Source: Prescottella soli (GTDB taxonomy: Bacteria > Actinomycetota > Actinomycetes > Mycobacteriales > Mycobacteriaceae). From it: 64,000 bases of DNA. Of this stretch, positions 1-8,316 are shown piece after piece. Both the position numbers and the translations under genes were made by a program. The stretch covers positions 5,146,001 through 5,210,000 of the forward strand of contig NZ_CP157276.1 of NCBI RefSeq assembly GCF_040024445.1, read 5' to 3'. Every line of letters begins with the position of its first letter. The stretch's first letter is position 1. The notes under the pieces were generated by a model. The model was not told the DNA's origin and ran no database searches. It saw only the letters and a list, made by a program, of their open reading frames with translations.

Positions 1-597
1 GCGCTCTTCGCGCACGTGCCCGGGCTCCAGGTGTGTATGCCCGCCACCGCGCAGGATGCTCACGACCTCCTGCTGACCGCGATCGCGTCGGACGATCCCA
101 CCATCGTCATCGAGAACCGCACGCTGTACCACGGCGCCAAGACGCCCGTCGCCCTCGGCGGTCCGGTGCTACCGCTGGGCGGCGCCGTGACCCGGCGGCC
201 GGGAACCACGATGACCGTGGTCACCTGGGGTGCGATGCAGTTCCGGGTGCTCGAGGCGGCGGACGCCCTGGCCGCCAGGGGGATCGACCTCGAGGTCATC
301 GACGCCAGGTGGCTGCGTCCCCTCGACACGGGAGCGATCCGGAGTTCGGTGCAGCGCACCGGACGCCTCGCGGTCGTCCACGAGGCGCACACCTTCGCCG
401 GGCTCGGCGCGGAAGTCGTCGCCGACGTCGTGTGCTCGGGTGTCGGCCTCCGGCAGCCGCCGCTGCGGATCGGTGCCCCGCCGGCGCGAATCCCGGCCGC
501 GCCCAGCCTCGTCGACGCCGTCGTGCCCACCGCCGAACGGATCGTCGCCGAGATCGAGGCCGCGCTGGTCGCCGACGGCTCGGAGGTGTACGCATGA
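1..597 (+). CDS. 2-oxoacid dehydrogenase E1 beta-like subunit, C-terminal part (5' truncated by window)
   Basis: The reading frame is open from base 1, so the gene starts before the window and about 198 C-terminal residues are seen. They match the transketolase C-terminal half of E1-beta (AcoB/PdhB/BkdB) subunits, with the typical VVTWGAMQ, IDARWLRPLD and VVHEAH segments. The family works with a thiamine-diphosphate alpha subunit in pyruvate, branched-chain or acetoin dehydrogenase complexes; the substrate cannot be told from this half. The stop overlaps the start of the acetoacetate-decarboxylase-like gene (gcATGA), so it is co-translated with the catabolic operon that follows. Confidence 0.85.
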   Translation, partial: ALFAHVPGLQVCMPATAQDAHDLLLTAIASDDPTIVIENRTLYHGAKTPVALGGPVLPLGGAVTRRPGTTMTVVTWGAMQFRVLEAADALAARGIDLEVIDARWLRPLDTGAIRSSVQRTGRLAVVHEAHTFAGLGAEVVADVVCSGVGLRQPPLRIGAPPARIPAAPSLVDAVVPTAERIVAEIEAALVADGSEVYA

Positions 598-1391
598 CAC
601 CCGAGCGCGCGGCGGCGGCCACCGCGATGCCCGCGTTCGCGCCGCTGTTCGCGGCGGGAACCGAATCGGTCCGCGTGCGCTGGTTGTCGCTGGTGTACGA
701 GACGGACGGCGAGGTGCTCGACGCGATCCTGCCGGCGCCGCTCGGTCCGGGCGGTCGCCCGCAGGTCGCGGTGTGGACCGCGGAGTTCATCGGGGCGGAG
801 TTCTCGGCCGCGGACGGCACCAAGGAGGTGCGTCCGGCCTACATGCAGGGCGGAATCTCGGTCCGGTGCCGCCACGACGGGGGGAGCGACGGCGCCTATG
901 CCGTCGGGACCTACGTCGAGGGGCTCAACCACGGCATCCTCGGGCGTGAGCTGTTCGGGTTGCCGAAGAAGCAGGCGCGTCGAGTGCAGCTGGACGAGAC
1001 CTCGGACGGTCTCGAGTACTCGATCCGGAACGCTGCCGGAATCGACCTGGTCGCCGGCCGGGTCGCGCTCGACAACGCCCGCGCGACAAGCGAACTCGTC
1101 CCGGAATGGTTCTCCACCCACTACACCCTCAAGCTCATCCCGAGCGCGGAGGGGAACGGATTCGACATCAGCCGTCTCGTCCGGATCCCCTTCGCATTCG
1201 AGTCCGAACGCCCCTCGCGGGTGGGGTCGGCGGCGCTGCAGCACCAGCACTGCCCCGGTGATCCCGTGCAGCTGCTCGCTGTCGCGAGCGAGGTCCGTGC
1301 AGCGTACGGACTCGCCCGGCTCGACATCGACTACGGCACGTACCTCGATCACGTCACCGACATCCCGACGTTCGGATCGCCCGTCTGGTAG
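594..1391 (+). CDS. Acetoacetate decarboxylase family protein
   Basis: This 265-aa protein belongs to the acetoacetate decarboxylase (ADC) superfamily. The diagnostic segment GRELFGLPKKQA carries the paired lysines (K125, K126) that match the Schiff-base lysine and its pKa-shifting neighbour in true ADC. The family decarboxylates beta-keto acids, but many actinobacterial members act on other oxo acids, so the substrate is open. The ATG overlaps the stop of the E1-beta-like gene by four bases and was chosen for that coupling. A 40-bp gap precedes the transporter. Context suggests a role in breaking down a keto-acid intermediate. Confidence 0.8.
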   Translation: MTPERAAAATAMPAFAPLFAAGTESVRVRWLSLVYETDGEVLDAILPAPLGPGGRPQVAVWTAEFIGAEFSAADGTKEVRPAYMQGGISVRCRHDGGSDGAYAVGTYVEGLNHGILGRELFGLPKKQARRVQLDETSDGLEYSIRNAAGIDLVAGRVALDNARATSELVPEWFSTHYTLKLIPSAEGNGFDISRLVRIPFAFESERPSRVGSAALQHQHCPGDPVQLLAVASEVRAAYGLARLDIDYGTYLDHVTDIPTFGSPVW

Positions 1392-1431
1392 TTCTCCCGT
1401 CCCCGCGTCATCCCAGACCCAGGAGTGACCC

Positions 1432-2775
1432 ATGTCCCAACTTGCCACCCCCGCAGTCGCACAACCGGATTCGGACACTCTGTCCCCGGCCAAACGCAAG
1501 GCGATCATCGCCGCGTGCATCGGGAATTTCCTCGAGTGGTACGAGTTCGTCCTCTACGGCTACTTCGCGGCCACGTTCTCCGTCCTGTTCTTCGACAAGG
1601 GCGATCCCGCGGTCTCGTTGATGCTCACATTCCTCGTCTTCGGCATCAGCTTCGTCGTTCGTCCCCTCGGCGGGATCTTCTTCGGTTACATCGGCGACCG
1701 GTTCGGCCGGAAGGTGACGCTGTCCGCGATCATCCTGATGATCTCGTTCGCGACCGCGCTCATGGCGGTCGTGCCCTCCTACGCGAGTATCGGTGTGGCG
1801 GCGCCGCTGCTGATCCTGATCCTGCGGTGCATCCAGGGAATCTCCGCCGGCGGCGAATGGATGGGGGCTGCGGCGTACGTCGTCGAATCGGCCCCGGCAC
1901 ACCGCCGTGCGTACTACGGCAGCTGGCAGACGATCACCATCTCCCTGGGCATGTTCACCGCCGCGCTGAGTTCGCTGATCCTCACGGCGAGCCTCAGCGC
2001 AGACGCCCTGCAGTCCTGGGGTTGGCGGATTCCGTTCCTGCTCGCCCTGCCGCTCGGCATGATCGGTTTGTACATGCGCCTCAAGCTCGAGGAGACCGAG
2101 GAATACACCGAGATGGCCGCCGGTGGCGCTCGGGAACGGTCCCCGCTTCTGAGTGCGCTCCGGGAGAACTGGCGCTCGATCCTGCTGGTGTGCGGCCTCG
2201 TGTGCGCGCCCACCATGTGCACCTACGTGCTGCTGGTGTACGGCCCCACCTTCTTCATCACCGAACTGCACATCGACTCGTCGGTGGCCCGGGGGGCCGG
2301 CCTGGTCGCCATGCTCTTCCTGGTCGTCATGGTCGTCACCTTTGCGCGGGTGTGTGATCGTGTGGGCCGCAGGCCTTTCCTGCTCTGGGGTGCAGCCTGG
2401 GTGGTCGTCACCACCCCGATCGGCTTCCTGCTGATCCACCAGCGTTCGTTCGCGACGGTGCTCCTCGGCGTCGTGCTGATCCTGATCGGCGACGCGATGA
2501 TGCTTGCGCCTCAGCCGGCCCTGTTCTCGGAACTGTTCCCCACCTCCCGGCGCTACAGCGGCCTCGCCATCGGCTACAACCTGGGCGTCGTTCTCTTCGG
2601 CGGCGCCGGCCCCCTGGTCGCGACGGCGCTCGTCAGCTACACCCACTCCACCTACGCGCCGGCAGCGTATCTCGCCGCGGGTGCGCTCGTCAGCCTGCTG
2701 GCAGCGCTCGTCACACCCGAGACCCTCGGTGTGTCGCTCCGCACCGGCAAGGCGCCCGAGGAGGTGACGTCGTGA
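1432..2775 (+). CDS. MFS transporter, metabolite:H+ symporter (MHS) family
   Basis: A 447-aa inner-membrane protein with about 12 hydrophobic segments. Near the N-terminus it has the MHS signature CIGNFLEWYEFVLYGYFA and the loop GDRFGRK between TM2 and TM3. MHS members (ProP, ShiA, KgtP, citrate and dicarboxylate carriers) import organic acids or compatible solutes with protons. Its place inside a catabolic operon suggests that it imports the operon's substrate, probably an organic acid; that is inference. Its GTGA overlaps the start of the following dehydrogenase. Confidence 0.88.
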   Translation: MSQLATPAVAQPDSDTLSPAKRKAIIAACIGNFLEWYEFVLYGYFAATFSVLFFDKGDPAVSLMLTFLVFGISFVVRPLGGIFFGYIGDRFGRKVTLSAIILMISFATALMAVVPSYASIGVAAPLLILILRCIQGISAGGEWMGAAAYVVESAPAHRRAYYGSWQTITISLGMFTAALSSLILTASLSADALQSWGWRIPFLLALPLGMIGLYMRLKLEETEEYTEMAAGGARERSPLLSALRENWRSILLVCGLVCAPTMCTYVLLVYGPTFFITELHIDSSVARGAGLVAMLFLVVMVVTFARVCDRVGRRPFLLWGAAWVVVTTPIGFLLIHQRSFATVLLGVVLILIGDAMMLAPQPALFSELFPTSRRYSGLAIGYNLGVVLFGGAGPLVATALVSYTHSTYAPAAYLAAGALVSLLAALVTPETLGVSLRTGKAPEEVTS

Positions 2776-3773
2776 TCGCCGCCACGCATGCCGGGCCGCC
2801 CGGCGTCGCCGGGATGGCCGTCACCGAGTTGCCGACCCCGAGCCCGGCTGCCGGCGAGGTCCGGGTGGCCGTCGCCGCGGCCGGACTCAACCGTCACGAA
2901 TTGTTCCTGATCGACCGGCGCGAAGAGGGATCCGAGCCGCTCGTCATCGGCGCCGACGGTGTCGGGACGATCGACGCGGTCGGAGCCGGCGTCGACGGTC
3001 GGCTCCGCGGCCGCACCGTGCTGATCAACCCCTGCCTCGGCTGGCCCCGCACCGGCGAGGTCCCGGAGGTCCCCGAGATTCTCGGAGGTCCTCGACCGGG
3101 GACGTTCGCCGAGTTCGTGTGCGTGCCGGAACGAAACGTCCACCCGGTGCCGGCGCACCTGTCGGTGCACGAGGCGGCCGCGCTCGGACTGGCCGGGCTG
3201 ACTGCCTACCGCGGACTCTTCTCGCGGGCGCGCCTGCGTGCCGGCGAGCACCTCGTCGTCACCGGTATCAGTGGTGGGGTCGCGCCCATCGCGCTCGCGA
3301 TGGCGGTCGCGGCGGGCGCCGAGGTGACGGTGACCAGCCGCAGCCGTGCCGCCGCGGATCGCGCGCTCGAACTGGGTGCCACCCATGCCGTCGTCGGGAA
3401 CGAGGACTTCGATTCGGCACTCACCCGGCCCGCGGACGTGGTGTTCGACGGTGTCGGAACCGCGGCGTTCGGTGCCGCGGTCCGCGCACTCCGGCCGGGC
3501 GGACGGCTCGTCACGTTCGGTGCCACGACGGGCGCGGATGTTCCGATGTCGTTGCGGGAGGTCTTCTTCCGTCAGATCGAGATCATCGGCACCTCGATGG
3601 GCAGCGAGGAGGAGTTCGCGGACATGCTCGACTTCGTCGTGCGGCACTCGATCCGCCCGGTCGTCGCCTCGGTCCGACCACTCACGGATGTACCGTCGGC
3701 GCTCGCGGAGATGGCGCACGCCGGAGGTTTCGGCAAGATCGTTTTCTCCAGTGAAAGGAAGATCGACTCGTGA
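2772..3773 (+). CDS. Zinc-type alcohol dehydrogenase-like / quinone oxidoreductase (MDR family)
   Basis: A 333-aa medium-chain dehydrogenase/reductase. The N-terminal GroES-like domain is followed by a Rossmann domain; the usual GxGxxG turn appears as GISGGVAPIAL around residues 158-168. I see no structural-zinc cysteine cluster, which favours a quinone oxidoreductase or acryloyl-CoA reductase type over a zinc alcohol dehydrogenase. The GTG start overlaps the transporter stop, and the stop overlaps the Rid gene start. The substrate is unknown but presumably belongs to the pathway of this operon. Confidence 0.8.
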   Translation: MIAATHAGPPGVAGMAVTELPTPSPAAGEVRVAVAAAGLNRHELFLIDRREEGSEPLVIGADGVGTIDAVGAGVDGRLRGRTVLINPCLGWPRTGEVPEVPEILGGPRPGTFAEFVCVPERNVHPVPAHLSVHEAAALGLAGLTAYRGLFSRARLRAGEHLVVTGISGGVAPIALAMAVAAGAEVTVTSRSRAAADRALELGATHAVVGNEDFDSALTRPADVVFDGVGTAAFGAAVRALRPGGRLVTFGATTGADVPMSLREVFFRQIEIIGTSMGSEEEFADMLDFVVRHSIRPVVASVRPLTDVPSALAEMAHAGGFGKIVFSSERKIDS

Positions 3774-4174
3774 ACTACTTCGACCCGGCGAACGTCGCAC
3801 CCCCGATGGGCAAGTTCAGCCACGTCGCCGTCGTTCCCGCCGGGCACCGGCTGGCGTTCGTCTCCGGGCAGGTCGGCGCGGACGCGACCGGCGCGATCGT
3901 GCCGGGCGGATGCCGGGCGCAGACGGCCCGGACGTTCGAGAACCTCGAGGCCGTTCTCGCGGCCCTCGGGGTCGGCCCGGACAAGATCGTGAAGATGCTG
4001 ACCGTCCTCGTCGGAGAGGACTCGTTCCGCGAGTTCGCCCTCGCCCGCGACGAGGTGTTCGCCCGGTGGTACCCCGACGGCGTCTATCCGGCACATTCGG
4101 CCGCGATCGTCGCCGCACTCGCGGCGCCGGAGCTCGCCGTCGAGATCGAGGCAGTGGTGGCGATCCCGGAATGA
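3770..4174 (+). CDS. Rid family protein (YjgF/YER057c/UK114), atypical
   Basis: This 134-aa protein has the Rid fold landmarks: FVSGQVGAD near the N-terminus, a QTARTFENLEAVL helix, and a C-terminal AVEIEAVVAI strand. RidA hydrolyses reactive enamine/imine intermediates made by PLP enzymes. The arginine that contacts the substrate carboxylate in RidA (…RSxxxV) is replaced here: the segment reads YPAHSAAIV. It is therefore probably one of the Rid subgroups without canonical imine deaminase activity. It overlaps both neighbours and directly precedes a PLP-dependent aminotransferase, a natural partner. Confidence 0.85.
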   Translation: MNYFDPANVAPPMGKFSHVAVVPAGHRLAFVSGQVGADATGAIVPGGCRAQTARTFENLEAVLAALGVGPDKIVKMLTVLVGEDSFREFALARDEVFARWYPDGVYPAHSAAIVAALAAPELAVEIEAVVAIPE

Positions 4175-5292
4175 ACCACTCGGAGTTCAGGGCACTGTTT
4201 CCCGCACTGGGCGAACGGATCTGGCTCGACACACCGGGAGCGCCACCCGCCGCGCGCCCGGTGACCGCGGCCCTCACCCGGGCGCTGGAGGACTGGACCT
4301 CCGGGACGTTCGACTGGCTCGACTGGGACCGCGCCGCACCCCGCGCCCGAGAACTGTTCGCCGACTACCTCGGGGTGGAGACCGAAACCGTCGCGACGCT
4401 CGGGTCGCTCTCGGAGGCGGCCGCGACGGTGGCCACCACGATTCCCGGCGGCGAGATCGTGGTGGCCGAGGACGAGTTCCGCAGCAACCTCTATCCGTGG
4501 ATGCGCGTGCTCGGCGACGACGTCCGGGTCCGAGTCGTCCCGCGGGTGGCCGGACTGTCGCGCACCGACGTCCTGCTCGCCGCGATCGGACCCGAAACCG
4601 CGCTCGTCGCGGTGAGCGAGGTGATCACGTTGGACGGGGAGCGCGTCGATCTGCCGTCGCTGCGGCGGGCGACCGACGACGTCGGCGCCCGCCTGTTCGT
4701 CAACGTCACCCAGACGCTGGGAGTCCTCGACAGTCGGCTCGACGAACTCGCCGCGGATTACGTTGCGGTCCACGGGTACAAGTGGATGCTCTGTCCCCGC
4801 GGTACCGCGTGGCTGGTGGTGCGGCCGGACCGGGTCGCGGACCTGCGGCCTCTGGCGCCGAGTTGGAAGAGCACGGGCAGTTCGCAGGGTTATTTCGGTG
4901 GTGGCTACCGGGAGGCGTCCGACGCGTCCCGATGCGACACGTCTCCCGCGTGGCTGTCGTGGATCGGGGCCGAGGCGGCGCTCGCGGTTCTGTCGGGCCT
5001 CGAGCGTGCCGCGACGCAGACGCACTGTCTCGGGCTGGCGCAGCGGTTCAGGGACGGGGCGGCGGCTCTCGGTTGCCTCGACGCCAACGCGGGAGCGCCC
5101 TCGCACATCGTGGCGGTCGACACCCCGAACGGGGAGAGCGTCACCGCGTCGTTCCACCGGCACCGCATCGCGGCGACCGTCACCGGCAACCGGTTGAGGG
5201 TCGGATTCCACTACTTCAACGACGAATCGGACGTCGATACGACGCTCGATGCCCTGCGGATCGCGATCGACGGGCCTGACGTGCGTCGTTGA
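4171..5292 (+). CDS. Class V aminotransferase fold PLP enzyme
   Basis: A 373-aa PLP-dependent enzyme of fold type I, in the kynureninase / isopenicillin-N-epimerase / cysteine-desulfurase group. The probable cofactor lysine is K204 in VHGYKWMLCP, in the position of the HKWL motif of isopenicillin epimerase-like proteins. The ATG at 4171 overlaps the Rid stop (ATGA). It ends the operon, 42 bp before the probable recO start. The substrate is not readable from sequence; desulfurase, epimerase or aminotransferase activity are all possible. Confidence 0.8.
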   Translation: MNHSEFRALFPALGERIWLDTPGAPPAARPVTAALTRALEDWTSGTFDWLDWDRAAPRARELFADYLGVETETVATLGSLSEAAATVATTIPGGEIVVAEDEFRSNLYPWMRVLGDDVRVRVVPRVAGLSRTDVLLAAIGPETALVAVSEVITLDGERVDLPSLRRATDDVGARLFVNVTQTLGVLDSRLDELAADYVAVHGYKWMLCPRGTAWLVVRPDRVADLRPLAPSWKSTGSSQGYFGGGYREASDASRCDTSPAWLSWIGAEAALAVLSGLERAATQTHCLGLAQRFRDGAAALGCLDANAGAPSHIVAVDTPNGESVTASFHRHRIAATVTGNRLRVGFHYFNDESDVDTTLDALRIAIDGPDVRR

Positions 5293-5334
5293 GTGTTCCG
5301 CGGCGCCGTCGGGGCGACGTGGGAGACTGGGCAC

Positions 5335-6150
5335 GTGAGGTTGTACCGGGACTATGCGGTGGTGCTGCGCCAGCACAAGCTGGGCGAGGCCGATCGCATC
5401 GTGACCCTGCTGACCCGGCAGCACGGGCTGGTGCGCGCGGTCGCCAAGGGGGTGCGGCGGACCAAGTCCAAGTTCGGCGCCCGACTCGAGCCGTTCGCGC
5501 ACATCGACGTGCAGTTGTATCCCGGGCGCAGCCTCGACGTCGTCACCCAGGTGAGCACCGTCGACGCCTTCGGGGCCGACATCGTCGACGACTACGGCCG
5601 CTACACCACCGCCTGCGCGATCCTCGAGACCGCGGAGCGACTGGCCGGCGAGGAGCGGGCCCCGGCCCCGCGGCTGCACAGCCTCACCGTCGGGGCGCTG
5701 CGGGCGGTGGGGGAGCGGACCCGGCCGGCCGAAATGATCCTCGACGCCTACCTGTTGCGGGCGATGGGGTACGCGGGTTGGGCGCCGGCCCTGACCGACT
5801 GTGCGCGCTGCGCGGCGCCGGGCCCGCACCGCGCCTTCCATGTCGCCGCAGGTGGCGCCGTGTGCGTGCACTGCCGCCCGCCCGGCGCGGCCACCCCGTC
5901 GGCCGGGGTACTCGACTTCATGGACGCACTCGCGCACGGGCGGTGGAAGGACGCCGAGACGGCGACCCCCGCGATGCGCAGCCAGGCCAGCGGACTCATC
6001 GCCGCGCACCTGCAGTGGCACCTCGAACGGCAACTACGCACGCTGCCGCTGATCGAACGATCCCGACCGCATGCGGCGGTGGGGGACACCGAGGCGGTCA
6101 GGCAGGATGGGGAGCGTGATTCGACGACGCGAACCGCAAGCTCAGCCTGA
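5335..6150 (+). CDS. recO: DNA repair protein RecO
   Basis: A 271-aa RecO: N-terminal OB-fold ([20 protein letters not shown]), helical middle, and a C-terminal zinc-type cysteine cluster (CARC ... CVHC). RecO anneals single strands and loads RecA with RecR on SSB-coated gaps. I chose the GTG at 5335 because family proteins begin at [10 protein letters not shown]; the frame is open further upstream but has no homology there. It overlaps uppS by about 35 bases. The order recO-uppS-Rv2360c-zur-smtB-glyS matches Rv2362c to Rv2357c of M. tuberculosis. Confidence 0.93.
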   Translation: MRLYRDYAVVLRQHKLGEADRIVTLLTRQHGLVRAVAKGVRRTKSKFGARLEPFAHIDVQLYPGRSLDVVTQVSTVDAFGADIVDDYGRYTTACAILETAERLAGEERAPAPRLHSLTVGALRAVGERTRPAEMILDAYLLRAMGYAGWAPALTDCARCAAPGPHRAFHVAAGGAVCVHCRPPGAATPSAGVLDFMDALAHGRWKDAETATPAMRSQASGLIAAHLQWHLERQLRTLPLIERSRPHAAVGDTEAVRQDGERDSTTRTASSA

Positions 6151-6919
6151 CCGGGTGATCCGCCCGCCCGCCCCGCACCCGTCGGGTGCCCGCCCGCCCA
6201 TCCTGCAGCCCGAGTTGATCCCCAACCACGTGGCTCTCGTGATGGACGGCAACGGACGGTGGGCGCAGGAGCGCGGACTGCCCCGCACCGCGGGACACGA
6301 GCGCGGCGAGGAAGTCCTCATGGACACTGTCGCCGGCTGCATCGAGATCGGCGTGAAGTGGCTGTCCGCGTACGCGTTCTCCACCGAGAACTGGAAGCGC
6401 AGCCCCGACGAGGTCAAGTTCCTCATGGGCTTCAACCGCGACGTCATCCGCCGTCGTCGCGACGAGATGCACGAGATGGGGGTGCGGGTCCGTTGGGCGG
6501 GGCGCCGACCTCGCCTGTGGCGCAGCGTCATCAAGGAGCTCGAGATCGCCGAGGAGCTCACCGAGGACAACACCGTGATGACGCTGACCATGTGCGTCAA
6601 CTACGGAGGCCGGGCCGAGATCGTCGACGCCGCACGGGAAATCGCCCGTCGTGCCGCGGCCGGTGAGATCGATCCCGACAAGATCTCGGAGGCGTCGTTC
6701 GCGAAGTACCTGGACGAGCCCGACATGCCCGACGTCGATCTGTTCCTGCGCCCCTCCGGTGAGCAGCGGACGTCGAACTTCCTCATCTGGCAGTCCGCCT
6801 ACGCGGAGATGGTGTTCCAGGAGAAGCTGTTTCCCGACTTCGACCGCCGCGACCTGTGGGCGGCGTGCGTGGAGTACGCGTCGCGTGACCGTCGCTTCGG
6901 CGGAGTGAAGTACCAGTGA
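6116..6919 (+). CDS. uppS: Isoprenyl transferase (polyprenyl diphosphate synthase)
   Basis: A cis-prenyltransferase of about 267 aa resembling Rv2361c, which makes decaprenyl diphosphate, the lipid carrier for peptidoglycan and arabinogalactan. Clear motifs are [13 protein letters not shown] (catalytic Asp), [13 protein letters not shown] and [10 protein letters not shown]. The start is uncertain: GTG 6116 gives VIRRREPQ, and an in-frame ATG lies at 6107. Both fall inside the end of recO, so translation is probably coupled. The proline-rich N-terminal tail before residue 30 is typical of actinobacterial members. Confidence 0.92.
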   Translation: MIRRREPQAQPDRVIRPPAPHPSGARPPILQPELIPNHVALVMDGNGRWAQERGLPRTAGHERGEEVLMDTVAGCIEIGVKWLSAYAFSTENWKRSPDEVKFLMGFNRDVIRRRRDEMHEMGVRVRWAGRRPRLWRSVIKELEIAEELTEDNTVMTLTMCVNYGGRAEIVDAAREIARRAAAGEIDPDKISEASFAKYLDEPDMPDVDLFLRPSGEQRTSNFLIWQSAYAEMVFQEKLFPDFDRRDLWAACVEYASRDRRFGGVKYQ

Positions 6920-7317
6920 GCGCCGACGCCGCCGAGGCGCTGCAGGTCCGGACCCGCGCGGCCCTCGAGGGATTCGCGGCCGTCGACGCCGACGACGACG
7001 GCTCGCTCCGGTTCGAGTATGGCGGTGCGCTGTGCTCGCTGCGGGCGGTCACCCTCGCGGACGGCCTGGACGTGCTGTCGCTGACCGGCGTGCTGGCGTG
7101 GGACCGGACGCTGAAGCCGGCCCTGCACAAGCGGGTGGCGGAGCGTAACGCGCAGGCGCAGTTCGGCACGATCAGCGTGATCGCCCACGGCAAACTCGCC
7201 GACGTCGTGCTGCGGTACACGTTCCCGGCCACGGGACTGGCCGACGCGCCGCTCGCGACGATGCTGCTGCTGGTGCTGTCCGGCGTGGAGGAGGCCCGGA
7301 AGGGCCTGTCGGCGTAG
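6916..7317 (+). CDS. Conserved actinobacterial protein, Rv2360c-like (YbjN/T3SS-chaperone-like fold)
   Basis: A 133-aa soluble protein starting at a GTG that overlaps the uppS stop. It lies between uppS and zur, exactly where M. tuberculosis has Rv2360c. The pattern ([15 protein letters not shown], then a strand/helix series) resembles the YbjN or type III secretion chaperone-like fold common in Actinobacteria; this is fold-level guesswork. No catalytic residues are evident. It converges on zur with only 8 bp between the two stops. Confidence 0.75.
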   Translation: MSADAAEALQVRTRAALEGFAAVDADDDGSLRFEYGGALCSLRAVTLADGLDVLSLTGVLAWDRTLKPALHKRVAERNAQAQFGTISVIAHGKLADVVLRYTFPATGLADAPLATMLLLVLSGVEEARKGLSA

Positions 7318-7325
7318 ACCGCTGC

Positions 7326-7763
7326 CTACTGGGCCTTCGAGCAGTCGCGACAGTTGCCGAAGATCTCGACGGTGTGGCTGACGTCGGTGAAGCCGTTGCT
7401 GTCGGCGATGGTCTGGGACCACTGCTCGACGGCGGGCCCGTCGACCTCGACGGTGTAGCCGCAGGCGCGGCACACCAGATGGTGGTGGTGTCCGGAGGAG
7501 CAGCGGCGGTAGACCGATTCACCGGTGTCGGTGCGGAGGACGTCGACGGTGCCGGCGTCGGCGAGCGTCTGCAGCGTCCGGTACACGGTCGTGAGGCCGA
7601 TGCCCTCGCCGCGCTTGCGGAGTTCGTCGTGCAGTTCCTGGGCGGAGCGGAACTCGCTGATCTCGTCGAGCAGGGCCGAGATGGCGCTGCGCTGCTTGGT
7701 GGAGCGCACGCCGACGACGGCGCGGGCGCGCGGGGCGGTGCTGTCCGTCACGTTCTCGGTCAT
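7326..7763 (-). CDS. zur: Fur-family zinc uptake regulator (Zur/FurB)
   Basis: A 145-aa Fur-family repressor. The N-terminal winged helix includes GLTTVYRTLQTL, and the C-terminal dimerisation domain has the structural zinc pairs CRACG and CRDC plus a HHHH cluster (GHHHHLVC). By synteny it is the homologue of M. tuberculosis Rv2359 (FurB/Zur), which represses zinc uptake and zinc-independent ribosomal protein genes when zinc is plentiful. Its ATG overlaps the smtB stop by four bases, so the two are one operon; in mycobacteria SmtB controls this operon and releases it when zinc rises. Confidence 0.92.
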   Translation of the reverse strand: MTENVTDSTAPRARAVVGVRSTKQRSAISALLDEISEFRSAQELHDELRKRGEGIGLTTVYRTLQTLADAGTVDVLRTDTGESVYRRCSSGHHHHLVCRACGYTVEVDGPAVEQWSQTIADSNGFTDVSHTVEIFGNCRDCSKAQ

Positions 7764-8128
7764 CCTTCTTCCTCGGCGTGGGCGACGGCGTCGATGACGA
7801 TGTGCGCGAGGTGGTCGTCGACGAGTCGGTACATCACCTCGCGGCCGATGCGCTCGCCGTGGACGACGCCGGCGGACTTGAGCACTCGCAGGTGCTGGCT
7901 GATCAGTGGCTGCGTGACGCCGAGCGCTCCGACGAGTTCGTGGACGCAGCGCTGCGATTCGCGCAGCTGGAGCACGATCGCGATCCGCACGGGCGCGGCC
8001 AGGGCGCGCAGGATCTCGCCGGCCGTGACGAGGGTGTCCTTCGACGGCATCGGTGCCGCGGGAGTCTCGGCGCACGGCCCGTGGTCGTGTGTCTCGGCTC
8101 GCAGGTCGCCCGCGTCGGCAACACTCAC
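7760..8128 (-). CDS. smtB: ArsR/SmtB-family metal-sensing repressor
   Basis: A 122-aa winged-helix repressor homologous to Rv2358. The recognition helix lies around [13 protein letters not shown]. The C-terminal helix [18 protein letters not shown] carries the Asp/His...His/Glu pattern of the alpha-5 zinc site. A strong AGGAG seven bases before GTG 8128 decides that start over the GTG further upstream. The gene is divergent from glyS, and a near-perfect inverted repeat (8178-8204) lies 50 bp upstream. Expected role: zinc-responsive repression of the smtB-zur operon. Confidence 0.9.
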   Translation of the reverse strand: MSVADAGDLRAETHDHGPCAETPAAPMPSKDTLVTAGEILRALAAPVRIAIVLQLRESQRCVHELVGALGVTQPLISQHLRVLKSAGVVHGERIGREVMYRLVDDHLAHIVIDAVAHAEEEG

Positions 8129-8177
8129 TGTGCAGCTCCTCACATGCGGTCGAACGAGTCGGACCGCTCCGCCTTAT

Positions 8178-8204
8178 TGCAAATCAATTCCATTTTGATA
8201 TGCA
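8178..8204. promoter_or_regulatory. Probable SmtB (or Zur) operator, inverted repeat
   Basis: The sequence TGCAAATCAA, seven bases, TTGATATGCA forms a 10-bp inverted repeat with one mismatch. It is an AT-rich island in the smtB-glyS divergent gap. ArsR/SmtB repressors typically bind such AT-rich dyads in their own promoter. Zur binding cannot be excluded. A partial direct repeat TATGCA follows at 8200-8216. Confidence 0.6.
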
Positions 8205-8316
8205 CGAATATGCATGTCAACCGGGCGCGTGGGACGCCTCCTCGGCTACCGATAGTCTGGACGGGCGAAATCCGCACGTGAACCACGCATCTATTACCCA
8301 GATGGAGAGCAGCCAA

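Noticed and set aside
8129-8316. T-box or glycine riboswitch upstream of glyS
   Set aside because: No specifier loop, T-box sequence or glycine-aptamer core is visible; the gap is short and dominated by the operator dyad.
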